From Actinomycetaceae bacterium (GTDB taxonomy: Bacteria; Actinomycetota; Actinomycetes; Actinomycetales; Actinomycetaceae): a stretch of DNA of 62,893 bases. The notes under the pieces are model-generated. The model saw only the letters and a program-made list of their open reading frames with translations, ran no database searches and was not told the origin of the DNA. Numbering within the stretch: position 1 is the first letter of the stretch; each line of letters opens with the position of its first letter. Both the position numbers and the translations under genes were made by a program. Positions 14,484 to 24,045 of this stretch are shown piece by piece. The stretch spans positions 1 through 62,893 of the forward strand of contig JAQYTG010000011.1 of the NCBI GenBank assembly GCA_028724905.1. Direction: 5' to 3'.

Positions 14484-17105
14484 GTGATAGCTACTCCTCC
14501 TGAGGAAGCTGCGTCAAATTTCGGTTTGGCGCAGCTTCGCGGTTTGTCTGCCGCCGATGTACGCGAGCGGATCGCGCGCAATGAAGTGAATAGATTACCT
14601 CCGCGCACCGGAAAAACCGTGGCCAACATTATCCGCTCTAATGTCTTCACGCGCATTAACGCCATTTTGGGAGTATTGCTAGTTTTTGTAATCACCACCG
14701 GATCTTGGATCAACTGCGCATTTGGCCTGCTCATCGTGGTGAACTCAGCCATCGGGATTATCCAAGAGCTGCGCGCCAAACACACACTAGATTCCCTGAG
14801 CGTGATCGGGGAAGAGCACCCAAGCGTGCTCCGCGATGGAAAAATTATGCAGCTGCCGCAAGAGCAGCTCGTGCTAGGAGACGTGATTTCACTCGGATCT
14901 GGCAGACAGATCGTGGTAGACGGAGAAATCATTACTAGCGAACAACTCGCCGTCGATGAATCGTTGCTCACGGGCGAGGCAGATCCCGTTCATAAGCGCG
15001 TTGGAGATTCCGTACTCTCCGGCTCATACGTACTGGCTGGCTCTGGTTTTTATCGCGTGACGGCAGTAGGCGCAGATTCTTATGCTGCCCAGCTCACCGC
15101 TCAGGCCAGCAAATATACGCTCAACAAATCACGGCTACAAGCCAGTATTGATCGAATTCTCACGGTGATCACCTGGATTCTTGTGCCGGTGGCAGTGGCG
15201 AGCGTGATCTCACAGATCGTACAAGGAGGAGCTTCCTATCGCGCCACAGTGCTCGCCATCACGGGCGCACTCGTGCCAATGGTGCCTGAGGGGCTGGTGC
15301 TGATCACCTCCACGGCGTTTGCGCTAGGGGTGATCCGCCTAGGCAAGCACAATTGCCTCGTCCAGGAACTACCCGCTATTGAGGGCTTAGCTCGCGTAGA
15401 CATCGTATGTGCCGACAAAACTGGCACGCTCACTGAAGGCACGCTGATCTTTCACTCCATCATCCCGCTAACTGCGGGAGGGAATGCCGCGGGATATGGC
15501 GTTGCTGGGGATGCCGTTGCTGGCATCAGTGCCGTTGATGATAGTGCTATTGGGGGGAGCTCGGCCAGGGGAAGTGCAACTGGACGTCGTGCTGCTGGGG
15601 GTAACTTTGCAGGAGGCAGCGCTACTAGACGTGGCTTTGCTGATGGTCATGCTGCTGGTGGCGGCGCGGGTGAAGGCAACTCTGGTGTGGGGGGTAGTAT
15701 CGCTGGAGGTGGTGAGGCCGATCGCTCCGTCACGGATGCACTCGCTCAGATGGTGGCCTCAGACCCAGATCGCAACGCCACCACTGAGGCAATTTTTCAG
15801 AGCTTGGCCATGCCGAATGTGCCGTGGAAAGTACGCGAGCGCCAACCGTTCTCTTCAGCGACCAAATGGGCTGGCGTCACGTTCGCCGAGCATGGCACCT
15901 GGATTTTAGGTGCGCCCGACATGCTCACGGCTCCCGAGAATCCAGCCAATCAACAAGCCGCAGAATTAGCGGCGCACGGGTTGCGAATACTGCTGCTCGC
16001 CAGCGCCCCCGCTCTTGCTCCGCTGCACACCGATCTCTCACACGCACAGATTACCCCGCAGGCGCTGGTTGTGCTCGAACAGAAAGTGCGCGAGGATGCT
16101 GGGGAAGCCTTGGACTATTTTCGCAGCCAAGACGTGGAACTCAAAGTAATCTCTGGAGATAACCCTGCCTCGGTGGCAGCAGTGGCAGCTCGGCTCGGCG
16201 TCACCGATGATACCGCTCTCGATGCGCGCAGCTTAGACGATAAGAACCCAAAAGATTTTGGCGAGGCTCTTGAAAAACACGCCGTTTTTGGGCGAGTGCG
16301 GCCAGATCAGAAACGGCAGATGGTGAAGGCTTTGCAGAACAATGGGCACACCGTGGCGATGACGGGTGATGGCGTGAACGACGTCCTCGCCCTGAAAGAC
16401 GCCGATATTGGAGTGGCGATGGGGTCGGGTAGCTCAGCAGCGCGGGCAGTGGCCAAAATCGTGCTGCTCGACAATCGCTTTGCCACGCTGCCGTTGGTGG
16501 TGGGCGAGGGGCGCAGAGTGATTGCCAATATCGAGCGGGTGGCTAATCTTTTCCTCACCAAAACCACCTATTCGGCACTGCTGGCTGTTCTGGTGCTGAT
16601 ATCGCAACTGCCATTTCCGTTTCAGCCTATTCACGTGACTATCACCGGCTGGTTTACGATTGGTCTGCCGGCGTTTATTCTCTCGTTGCCGCCGAATAAT
16701 GCCCGCGCCCGCGAGGGGTTCACTCGGCGAGTGCTCGGATTTGCCATTCCCTCAGGCATCATTGTGGCCACGAGTTCTTTTCTGACGTACCTGCTCACCT
16801 GGGATAGGGGAGCGGCTCTCGACCATACCCCGCAGTCCACCGCTGCATTGCTAGCGCTGATCGTGCCATCTGTATGGGTGCTTGCCTGCGTGGCTCGGCC
16901 GTGGAATTGCTGGAAGATCGCGTTATTCCTCACTCCAGTATGTGGCTATGGCCTAATTTTCCTACTGCCAGCCACCCAGCAGCTCTTCATGCTTGATTCG
17001 TCACATTCTTCCATAATGCTGACCGGCTTAGGCATTGGGGCGTTAGCGGCGCTGGCCGTCGAGGTGATCTGGCACGCCGTTGGCAAGCGCGTCCACCAAA
17101 GGTAA
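14484..17105 (+). CDS. ctpE: P-type cation-transporting ATPase (CtpE-like)
   Basis: This 873-residue P-type ATPase resembles the actinobacterial CtpE branch, which in mycobacteria takes up calcium. Seen motifs: LLTGEADPVHK actuator domain, MVPEGLVLITS in the metal-binding helix, LVQELPAIEG and CADKTGTLT with the phosphorylated Asp near 311, then MTGDGVNDVLALKDADIG. Ten or so membrane segments are present. An unusual Gly/Ala/Ser-rich insert of about 85 residues (about 330-415) follows DKTGT within the nucleotide-binding domain. I chose GTG 14484 because the longer frame upstream translates the 18-bp repeats. The start remains uncertain because no strong ribosome site is seen. Confidence 0.88.
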   Translation: MIATPPEEAASNFGLAQLRGLSAADVRERIARNEVNRLPPRTGKTVANIIRSNVFTRINAILGVLLVFVITTGSWINCAFGLLIVVNSAIGIIQELRAKHTLDSLSVIGEEHPSVLRDGKIMQLPQEQLVLGDVISLGSGRQIVVDGEIITSEQLAVDESLLTGEADPVHKRVGDSVLSGSYVLAGSGFYRVTAVGADSYAAQLTAQASKYTLNKSRLQASIDRILTVITWILVPVAVASVISQIVQGGASYRATVLAITGALVPMVPEGLVLITSTAFALGVIRLGKHNCLVQELPAIEGLARVDIVCADKTGTLTEGTLIFHSIIPLTAGGNAAGYGVAGDAVAGISAVDDSAIGGSSARGSATGRRAAGGNFAGGSATRRGFADGHAAGGGAGEGNSGVGGSIAGGGEADRSVTDALAQMVASDPDRNATTEAIFQSLAMPNVPWKVRERQPFSSATKWAGVTFAEHGTWILGAPDMLTAPENPANQQAAELAAHGLRILLLASAPALAPLHTDLSHAQITPQALVVLEQKVREDAGEALDYFRSQDVELKVISGDNPASVAAVAARLGVTDDTALDARSLDDKNPKDFGEALEKHAVFGRVRPDQKRQMVKALQNNGHTVAMTGDGVNDVLALKDADIGVAMGSGSSAARAVAKIVLLDNRFATLPLVVGEGRRVIANIERVANLFLTKTTYSALLAVLVLISQLPFPFQPIHVTITGWFTIGLPAFILSLPPNNARAREGFTRRVLGFAIPSGIIVATSSFLTYLLTWDRGAALDHTPQSTAALLALIVPSVWVLACVARPWNCWKIALFLTPVCGYGLIFLLPATQQLFMLDSSHSSIMLTGLGIGALAALAVEVIWHAVGKRVHQR

Positions 17106-17379
17106 TGGTGGCGGTGCTGCAGCGATCTTGACGAGGCTGACTACAGTGAGAACTGGCGAACTGGCGATACTGGTGGAGCTGCGTGACGCCAGGCTGCGGG
17201 AATAGGGGTTGGCGTGACGTCAAACAGCCGAGAGCTAATAACTCGCTGACTGTTTCAACTCGCCAGCTCCGTCATCCCACAACCGCGTCAGCTACCAATC
17301 AGCTGCCAAGAAGAATGACTGCCCGCCCCGATATTCAGCCCAGTAGATGTTGGCAAGGTCGCGGTGTTGAACCGCAGTT

Positions 17380-17418
17380 CAGCACCGCCGCACAGCACCG
17401 CCGCACAGCACCGCCACT
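17380..17418 (+). repeat. three 13-bp tandem repeats
   Basis: CAGCACCGCCGCA occurs twice exactly at 17380-17392 and 17393-17405, with a third variant copy at 17406-17418. Confidence 0.8.
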
Positions 17419-17566
17419 CAAATTCTCAGGGAATGCCCAGGGTTGGCCATCCCTTATTTCAGCTTGCCTGAGCATACTAGAGACATCAACTCAAAGAAGT
17501 CGTTCCCCTGAGGCTTCTGATTCTTAGGAATCCTTGCTGTCAGCATGAGTGAAAAAATGAATACCG

Positions 17567-17612
17567 GCGACGAAACGAATGGATTTAGTGTTTCCATTGA
17601 TTGTTTCGTCGC
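17567..17612 (+). other. long hairpin in intergenic DNA
   Basis: GCGACGAAAC at 17567-17576 pairs with GTTTCGTCGC at 17603-17612. Inside it AATGGA (17578-17583) pairs with TCCATT (17593-17598). The stem is interrupted by an asymmetric bulge. Confidence 0.6.
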
Positions 17613-17620
17613 TTCCCCGA

Positions 17621-17658
17621 GAGGCGGGCGGCCAAGTGCGTGGTTGGCCGCCCGCCTC
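17621..17658 (+). other. perfect 15-bp GC-rich hairpin
   Basis: GAGGCGGGCGGCCAA at 17621-17635 pairs perfectly with 17644-17658 around an 8-base loop. It follows the previous hairpin by 8 bases. No T-run follows, and no gene ends nearby; the closest upstream stop is over 500 bases away. Confidence 0.7.
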
Positions 17659-18054
17659 GCTAACTGCCAGCACTCGCTACGTCAGTGCGAGCTCTCCCAT
17701 TTCTCTATTCATCTTTGCTTGACGATATCGGCTTGCATAGGTTGCTACTTGAATTACTTGTGCTACCTAGCCCTAGCTTCAACGCTGCCAGTGCGTTTGA
17801 TTAACGAGTTGAGCCCATCGAGCTTCCTGGAGCGGTAGGCTTTAGCTGTGTGCGTGACCGACTAACTGCGTGCAGTTTATGAGGGCAAGGCAGCAAGTTT
17901 GCGGCCTAGCTTGCACAGCGGAGCAGAACTAAAAGGGCAGCGCGGCGAAGCAGATAAAAGAGCGAAGCAAAGCAAAGCTCAGGAAATACACCGCTGCGGG
18001 GTGGCAAGGCGAGATGAGAGAAGCAAGAGAGCAAGCGAGGGAGGCCGAGAGAAA

Positions 18055-19500
18055 ATGGAGCAACGAGACAACATGGATTCACAGTGGCGTTTATCTGAGT
18101 TTGATGCACTCGTAGAATTTGGCAAAAAATCGCTGGTGCCCCTTGGTTTTGGCACGCTCTTGGCCGATGGCTCAATCGACAGCTCCTCGGGAGCACAGCT
18201 GTGGATTAACTGCCGGATGACCCACATTTTCTGCCTCGACTACCTGCGCGGCGATACCTCTGCTCGCCCTTACGCCGAACACGGCATCAACGCACTGCTC
18301 AGATATTTTCGTGACGCCAAATCCGGAGGGTTTTTTGCCATTCTCACCCCTGAGGGCATACCTATGGGAGAAGCAGGCGCACGTAAAGAGGGCTACGCCC
18401 ATGCATTTGTACTGCTGGCCGCCAGCTCTGGACTGCAAGCAGGGATTGCACATTCACAAGAACTCTTTGATGCAGCTGCCAGCGCACACAATAGCTATTT
18501 TTGGGAGTCTGAAGCTGGCTTGGTGCGTGAGGCCTGGGATCGGGATTTCACTCAGACGGAGAACTACCGCGGGATCAATGCCAATATGCACACCGTCGAA
18601 GCGCTGCTCGCGGCCTGGGATGCAACGCACGATTCGCTGTGGCTCGATCACGCTGCATCCATCATCGCTTTTGTGCTTTCCCACGCTCCGCAGCTGGGAT
18701 ATCGCATCGGGGAACACTACAGTGCCAGCTGGGAATTTCTACCCGATTTTAACCGCGATCGTCCAGCGGATCCTTTCCGGCCTTTCGGCGTCACGCCTGG
18801 GCATGGCATCGAATGGGCACGGCTCATCTTGCAATACTGGGCTGCTGTGCAGGCCATCCCCGAGGAGCACCGCCCTCACGCTACGGCTGCCACTCTCTCC
18901 GATATGCCCACGACCGCGCTCACATTGTTTGATCGAGCTATGGCAGACGGTTGGGCCAGAGATGGAGCACCTGGCATCGTTTACACCACAGACTTTTCTG
19001 GTGAACCGATTGTGCATGAACGTATGCACTGGACGGTCTGTGAAGCCTTGGCAGCAAGCGCCGCTTTTGCTAGATTCGCCTCTCGGGCTGGTGCGGATCA
19101 CGCCCATGCGGCCGGTGCGGATCACGCCCATGCGCGAGGATGCAGCACAAACAGTGCCAGCGCAAAAGGTGACGGCACAAACGATGCCGACATAGACGAC
19201 GATGGACTAACCGGCGCCAACACAAACGGTGACGACGGCACAAAAGGTAGCAGCAGCGATACCGACATGAGCAACATCGAGGAACGCATGAGAGCCACCT
19301 GGGCAGATCTGGCCACCTACGTACGCACACACGTGATTGAGTCACGCGGACGCTGGTATCACGAACTGGATCGAGCTAACCGCCCCTCTGGTATCACCTG
19401 GCCTGGGAAACCTGATATTTATCACGCGGCACAGGCGATGCTCATGCCTGATCTGCCCTTGACGCCAGGCTTCGCTGGAGCGCTCGCCGCCAGACTCTAA
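18055..19500 (+). CDS. AGE-family sugar epimerase/isomerase (mannose isomerase-like)
   Basis: The product belongs to the N-acylglucosamine 2-epimerase superfamily, an alpha/alpha barrel. It resembles the YihS/D-mannose isomerase branch: GINANMHTVEALLAAWDAT, GHGIEWARL, HERMHWTVCEALAA and WYHELD...PDIYHAAQAM carry the expected His and Glu positions. It probably interconverts mannose and fructose or a related aldose/ketose pair; substrate is inferred. ATG 18055 is chosen for its GGGAGG...GAGAGA upstream; ATG 18073 is an alternative. A low-complexity insert at about residues 343-405 (GADHAHAAGADHAHA then Asp/Gly/Thr/Ser-rich) interrupts the barrel and includes a 24-bp tandem duplication. Length of 481 exceeds the ~400 usual. 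Confidence 0.82.
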   Translation: MEQRDNMDSQWRLSEFDALVEFGKKSLVPLGFGTLLADGSIDSSSGAQLWINCRMTHIFCLDYLRGDTSARPYAEHGINALLRYFRDAKSGGFFAILTPEGIPMGEAGARKEGYAHAFVLLAASSGLQAGIAHSQELFDAAASAHNSYFWESEAGLVREAWDRDFTQTENYRGINANMHTVEALLAAWDATHDSLWLDHAASIIAFVLSHAPQLGYRIGEHYSASWEFLPDFNRDRPADPFRPFGVTPGHGIEWARLILQYWAAVQAIPEEHRPHATAATLSDMPTTALTLFDRAMADGWARDGAPGIVYTTDFSGEPIVHERMHWTVCEALAASAAFARFASRAGADHAHAAGADHAHARGCSTNSASAKGDGTNDADIDDDGLTGANTNGDDGTKGSSSDTDMSNIEERMRATWADLATYVRTHVIESRGRWYHELDRANRPSGITWPGKPDIYHAAQAMLMPDLPLTPGFAGALAARL

Positions 19501-19719
19501 CTATCAGACCCTCACCATCAAGCTCTCACGTCTAGCCGCTCAGCACGGCCTGTCAGACCTTACAGCCTTGCAGCTGCGCATCCTACCGCTGCTCACGCCA
19601 TAGAATACTCACCACCAGCGCCCGCCTCCGGCACCTACAATCAGGCAGTTTTTGCGAAACCTGCTGCGCTCCTGCCACCGCAGATTGACAACAATAGTCT
19701 GAGCGGTCCTATCACGCAG

Positions 19720-20505
19720 CTAACTCGTAAGTTTGAGGAAAAACGGCCCGCGTGCAGCTAGCTCTGCACGGAATTGGTGAGCCCATTGGCTCCACGGCTC
19801 TTTTGAGAGATAGTCGTTCGTGAAGCGCAGATCGCCAGTGAGTTCGGTGACGCAAAATGGCGGTACCGCCAGATCTACCACAGGGCTGATGCGTTCACAT
19901 TCAGCCACGATCAAGCCGTGATTTTGCCCGCCAAACACGTCGAATTCCCAGCCATCCTCGCCATACCACATCGAATAGCGAGTCTTGAGCACGAGATGAG
20001 CGCTGCGATGCAAAATCTGCACTGCCACATCTGGATCGAGTTCATTTTCCAACTCGTAGCGCTCTCCGCTCACAGGTGGGCTCTTCACGGCAATTGTGGC
20101 AGCAACGCCCACGCTCTCGGCACTTTCCACACTCATGTGCGCCAACTGCTCTGAATACTCTGCCTGCCGTCTCTGCCCTAGCTGCCCAGCCTGCTGCTGA
20201 TTGTGCGCTGCTTCCTGAGTCTGCTCGGATTTTTCCACGGCAGCCATCAATTGCTCCAAGACTTTGCGTTCGTAAGCGCCCACGTGGTCTGTCGCCTCAT
20301 TGAATGACGGCAAAGGCACACTTACACCCTGAAATGACATTCGTACCCGTACTGCATAGCCTGCTTCTGCAAAGACGTACGCCTGCACAATTACGTTTTG
20401 CGATCCGTGTTCACGCACTTCAAGGGGGAGTTCTTCCACATAAAATTTCCGTTCAAATTCAAAGGGAAATTCGCGCCCATCCAAGCCCTGCCAGATTTCA
20501 CTCAT
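19720..20505 (-). CDS. CYTH-domain protein
   Basis: The CYTH domain binds triphosphates inside a beta tunnel. Visible hallmarks are the N-terminal EFERKF (ExExK signature), RVRMSF, LKTRYSMWYG, WEFDVFGGQNHGLIVAECE and the late LRFTNDYLS. These match bacterial CYTH proteins of inorganic triphosphatase or unknown substrate. A Gln-rich stretch in the middle (about residues 85-125) is not part of the domain and may be an insertion. Length is 261, longer than the usual 150-210. The gene is single, with 219 bp before it and 270 bp after it free of genes. Confidence 0.75.
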   Translation of the reverse strand: MSEIWQGLDGREFPFEFERKFYVEELPLEVREHGSQNVIVQAYVFAEAGYAVRVRMSFQGVSVPLPSFNEATDHVGAYERKVLEQLMAAVEKSEQTQEAAHNQQQAGQLGQRRQAEYSEQLAHMSVESAESVGVAATIAVKSPPVSGERYELENELDPDVAVQILHRSAHLVLKTRYSMWYGEDGWEFDVFGGQNHGLIVAECERISPVVDLAVPPFCVTELTGDLRFTNDYLSKEPWSQWAHQFRAELAARGPFFLKLTS

Positions 20506-20776
20506 AGCCAGAGTGTATACCGCAGCACAACCCTGACGCCCACTATTTCACAGCCAATTGCACTTCCCATTGGGATGCACGGAGAACCCTATTTTCTATT
20601 GAGCTGGCAAAACTATTCATTGTTGATAAGTAGTCGTTGTCGTTGAGGCAAGGATGATGCTCACCCATTGGCACGATAAAACCGCCGCACGGTGTAGTCA
20701 TCGTGGTGAGGGCAGGGATGATGTGTACCTTGGCATTCATTGAGATGTTTGAGATGCGCGCCTGCCAACGGGAGCG

Positions 20777-22456
20777 TCACGGCCTGCCGGCCCCCGCTGG
20801 TACGAGATACACAAGCTCTCCGTTTGTAAATTCAAAGAGCATCGGTGCCCCAGCGCTGATTCCCTGATAGCCGATTCCCCCCTCACTGGTGAGCATCTTT
20901 CCAGTTTTGGCATTCACGATAGCGCCCGAAGAAAGCCGATATAGCGGCGCCATCCCCTGCAACGCTTGCGCTCCATCGAGTGTTTCTCCCTCTGGTACTT
21001 TCCACTGCGAGCGCTCTAGCCACACGCCGTCATACCACATAGATTTTTTACGAGAATCCCGCAAGAGATTCCCTGCCACAGCAGCTTGATCGGTTCCCAC
21101 CAGAGCCGTATCGGCGCCCACTAAAGCATCGGCAAGCTCTCGCGTTGTGATAGCAGAGTGAAAACTCACCGGAATCGTGGTGGCTGCGACGGAGCGGGAA
21201 TTTGCCACACTCTGCCGCACTCGATGTCCGTTGAGATTGTATTCACTCACCACAGCTACAACGTCGTTGTCGTCATCGACACCAGGATCTGAGGTGCGTC
21301 CATCCGTCTCAGTTGTGGTTTTGTCGGTCGAATCTTTACTGGTCGAATCCTTGCTGATCGTATGTACGCCCGTTGCGTCTGAGCCCGTCGCGTCTGAGCC
21401 CGTCGCCCCTTTGCCAACTGATTCTGCGGAGCCATCACGCAGCCCATTTTCACTGCTTTTCGGAGATACCTGCTTCTTCCCTTGCGCCGGCTCTTGATCC
21501 TGCGTCTGCTCCGGCACATCATCCACCGCAAACACCGTACACACGAATCCATCAGAGACTGCGAAGCACTCATCGCCCTCCAGTACCTGGAGTTTCGGAA
21601 AACTTACAAATTGGGTACCGACGCTCATTGGTACGTGTGTTTGCAATGCGTCTGCCTTGCCCGCTGGAAGTTGAGTATTGACCAGATGCGGGGCGAGAAT
21701 CACCTTTGCGGCTGCCAGAGCGCCAGCAGAAACTCCAGTTTGTTCTTCGCGTGACGACGCCTGCAACTGCTCGTTGTCGAGCGGAAGATCGGCGGTGTTC
21801 ACTGCGGCTCCGCTCCCATCCAGAAGCTGTGCCGTCAATGATACCGGTGTAGAACTCATCACCCCCACACCCTGCGTGTACATACCGACGATACGCGGAG
21901 CAGTAGCTGTAGTAACTTTGCCAGCATTCTCCTCGGCGTCACCACTAGTAGCGGGACGCCCCCAATCGTTACGTACCGATCCGGAACTGAGATTGATAGA
22001 GAGAAAATCCAGCGATCCTGAGGAGCCGACACCATTGACGAAGATGGTATCCCCCGCCACCGCGAGCGCCGTGATCTGGCTCAGCTGCGGCAGATCGACA
22101 CTCCAGTGCTCAAGCACCTGATCGCTTCCCACGCTGGTAAATGTTTTTACCTGCGTCGAACGCACGGAGCCAATTCTGTCGATCGCCACCACGAAAGTGC
22201 GGCTCTTTTCTTCGTAAGCTATGAAACTGGGGGCGCTGGGCAATCCCACGTGCCAACTTTTGACCACTCCAGTGGCATAAGGGTTAAGTTCAGTTTCCGC
22301 TGCTGATGTGGGAGCTGGCTGCTCAGTGGGAGCAGATTTTGGCGCAGCAGGTTCGAGGGGTTCCAAGGCCGCTGTGCAGGCGCTGAGGCCGCAGCTCACC
22401 GATGCACATACACACACCAGTGAGAGAACTCTCAACCGCCTCGTTTTCCTGCGCAT
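20777..22456 (-). CDS. predicted lipoprotein with beta-propeller-like domain
   Basis: The product has a lipoprotein signal peptide: basic start MRRKTRRLR, hydrophobic core, and lipobox LSAC with Cys27. It is therefore anchored to the outer face of the membrane. The rest (about 60-559) has repeated strand-rich units (TALAVAGDTIFVNG, MLTSEGGIGYQG) of the kind seen in PQQ-like propellers. I do not recognise a specific family. A low-complexity section (about residues 340-400) contains TGSDATGSDATG and KDSTSKDSTDK, encoded by 15-bp tandem repeats near 21375-21410. No catalytic residues can be named. Confidence 0.65.
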   Translation of the reverse strand: MRRKTRRLRVLSLVCVCASVSCGLSACTAALEPLEPAAPKSAPTEQPAPTSAAETELNPYATGVVKSWHVGLPSAPSFIAYEEKSRTFVVAIDRIGSVRSTQVKTFTSVGSDQVLEHWSVDLPQLSQITALAVAGDTIFVNGVGSSGSLDFLSINLSSGSVRNDWGRPATSGDAEENAGKVTTATAPRIVGMYTQGVGVMSSTPVSLTAQLLDGSGAAVNTADLPLDNEQLQASSREEQTGVSAGALAAAKVILAPHLVNTQLPAGKADALQTHVPMSVGTQFVSFPKLQVLEGDECFAVSDGFVCTVFAVDDVPEQTQDQEPAQGKKQVSPKSSENGLRDGSAESVGKGATGSDATGSDATGVHTISKDSTSKDSTDKTTTETDGRTSDPGVDDDNDVVAVVSEYNLNGHRVRQSVANSRSVAATTIPVSFHSAITTRELADALVGADTALVGTDQAAVAGNLLRDSRKKSMWYDGVWLERSQWKVPEGETLDGAQALQGMAPLYRLSSGAIVNAKTGKMLTSEGGIGYQGISAGAPMLFEFTNGELVYLVPAGAGRP

Positions 22457-22710
22457 TCACATCTCCTCGTCACATGAACCTCTGCCAGTTCTACCATGCT
22501 CTCCTACCCTATATCAGCATGATATGCAGCCGAAAGAATTTGTTAACAAATCTGAGAAAATTAGTCTGAACGACGTTCTCAGCACACCCCCTGGCTACGG
22601 CCTCGACGAAATCCTGAAAGTGCGAGTGTGAGGGAATGAGCCAAGGTGCGGTAGCCTTATCAAGACACACCGTATGTATCTGCACAATCGACGAAGGGTG
22701 CGATTCTTCC

Positions 22711-23280
22711 ATGAAAAGACTAATCGCTCGAATTTTTCGACGGCTCTACCCCATGCGAATGCAGACCCCGCCTCTGCCACGCAAAGCCGTACTGATCGGG
22801 GCTCCACACACGTCTGTGATGGATGCCGTTTTAATGATTATGGCTTTCTGGTATGCCAAGCAGCCACTGCGCTTCATGGTGAAAAATCAAGCTGCCGATC
22901 TTCCGGTTATCGGCGCCATGATTCGAGCATTAGGCGGAATTTCTATTGATCGTTCGCACCGGCACGGAGTTGTGGAACAAGTGATTGCGCAGGCCGCTGA
23001 GCACGATGATTTCCTCCTCGTCATCGCGCCAAAAGGCACACGTGCCCCACGGAAGTATTGGAAATCCGGCTTCTATCACATTGCTCTGGGTGCCCATATT
23101 CCCGTGGTCTATGGCTTCATTGACTCCGCCGAAAAAGTCTACGGCTGGGATGCTACCCCGCGTATGCTCACGGGAGACATAAAACGCGATATGGACGATA
23201 TACGATCCTTTTATGCTGGCAAACTCGGCGTACACCCTGAGCTCACCAGCGAGCCACGGCTCAAAGGTGAAGACCAGTGA
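22711..23280 (+). CDS. PlsC-type 1-acylglycerol-3-phosphate acyltransferase
   Basis: The 189-residue product belongs to the LPLAT acyltransferase superfamily that transfers acyl chains to lysophosphatidic acid-like acceptors at the inner membrane. Motif I is HTSVMD (H-x4-D, in GAPHTSVMDAV). A later block reads PKGTRAP, where the usual PEGTR glutamate is lysine, as in some short members. The start at ATG 22711 gives MKRLIARIFRRLYP; a longer frame from 22636 has no homologous extension and is less likely. It overlaps the HD gene by 4 bases, so the two are co-translated. Confidence 0.78.
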   Translation: MKRLIARIFRRLYPMRMQTPPLPRKAVLIGAPHTSVMDAVLMIMAFWYAKQPLRFMVKNQAADLPVIGAMIRALGGISIDRSHRHGVVEQVIAQAAEHDDFLLVIAPKGTRAPRKYWKSGFYHIALGAHIPVVYGFIDSAEKVYGWDATPRMLTGDIKRDMDDIRSFYAGKLGVHPELTSEPRLKGEDQ

Positions 23281-23987
23281 AAACTTACGGTATCTATTCA
23301 GATTTTTTGAGTCTGCGCGCTGCTATGGAAGCGCAGCTACGCACCCACCTTAATTCGATCAAGAAGCGCTCCGAGGGAACTCGCCGTTACCGCATTGAAC
23401 ACAGCTTGCGGGTGGCAGCGATTGGTGTGGAAGTAGCTCAGGAGGCCGGATTGGATGCCGAACTGCTAGAGCTGGGATGCTTGTTGCACGACATCGGAAA
23501 ATGGGATGCCCAAAAACCCGTCGATCATGGCCGCGCTGGAGCGCTCATTGTCGAGCCGCTACTACTGGAAGCAGGGATTGACGCAGCAGAAGCCCATGAA
23601 GTAGCTCAGGGCATTGCCATGCACACCGACGGTTTGTGGAATATGCGCCCCGACAAGCAGGGCACTAAAAAAGATGCCCACGGCACCGCATACTTGACCT
23701 TTGACACCGAGCCAACCACGCTCGCCCGCACAATTGGTGACTGCGACAATATCGACCGCTACTCTACCTACCGAATTTTCGATACCTTGCAGCACTTCTC
23801 GTTTCTGGAGCTATCGAGCAAAGAGCAGAAAGCCTGGCTGCGCAATTATCGCGGTACGCTCAAAGAGATGCAGCGCTATCACTGCGCCACTGAGGTGGCG
23901 CAGAAAATGTGGATCGACAATCTGGCCTTTCAAGACGCCTACTGCCAGCGGCTGCTGGCGGAGATTGAAGCGGGCACAGCGCGCTAG
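23277..23987 (+). CDS. HD-domain metal-dependent phosphohydrolase
   Basis: This 236-residue protein has an HD domain: RIEHSLRVAAIG with the first His, LLHDIGKW with the HD pair, HGRAGA with a further His, and DCDNIDRY with the last Asp. These residues bind the metal pair and hydrolyse phosphate esters, such as nucleotides or phosphoinositide-like substrates; the substrate is unknown. The start is GTG, overlapping the acyltransferase stop (GTGA). The region 140-236 is alpha-helical. It resembles the YqeK/HDIG type, but I cannot pin the subfamily. Confidence 0.75.
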   Translation: MKTYGIYSDFLSLRAAMEAQLRTHLNSIKKRSEGTRRYRIEHSLRVAAIGVEVAQEAGLDAELLELGCLLHDIGKWDAQKPVDHGRAGALIVEPLLLEAGIDAAEAHEVAQGIAMHTDGLWNMRPDKQGTKKDAHGTAYLTFDTEPTTLARTIGDCDNIDRYSTYRIFDTLQHFSFLELSSKEQKAWLRNYRGTLKEMQRYHCATEVAQKMWIDNLAFQDAYCQRLLAEIEAGTAR

Positions 23988-24045
23988 CGCTATAAGCCAC
24001 TGGCTTAGCAGACCGCGCCGCTTTAGCTTTAGAGCTCGTTTAGCT

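Larger units (their letters stand above)
17106..18054 (+). other. 949-bp gene-free region
   Basis: No coding frame is convincing. It holds three 13-bp tandem units (CAGCACCGCCGCA) at 17380-17418 and two strong hairpins at 17567-17612 and 17621-17658. The remainder shows no clear signals, apart from purine-rich sequence leading into the next gene. Confidence 0.5.

Noticed and set aside
18311..19195. 294-codon frame overlapping the AGE isomerase in another frame
   Set aside because: The isomerase frame has the recognisable family motifs; the overlapping frame does not.
20543..20740. 65-codon minus-strand frame between CYTH and lipoprotein genes
   Set aside because: Contains a duplicated H-P-x-L-N/T segment and no ribosome site or known motif; probably repeat-derived noise.
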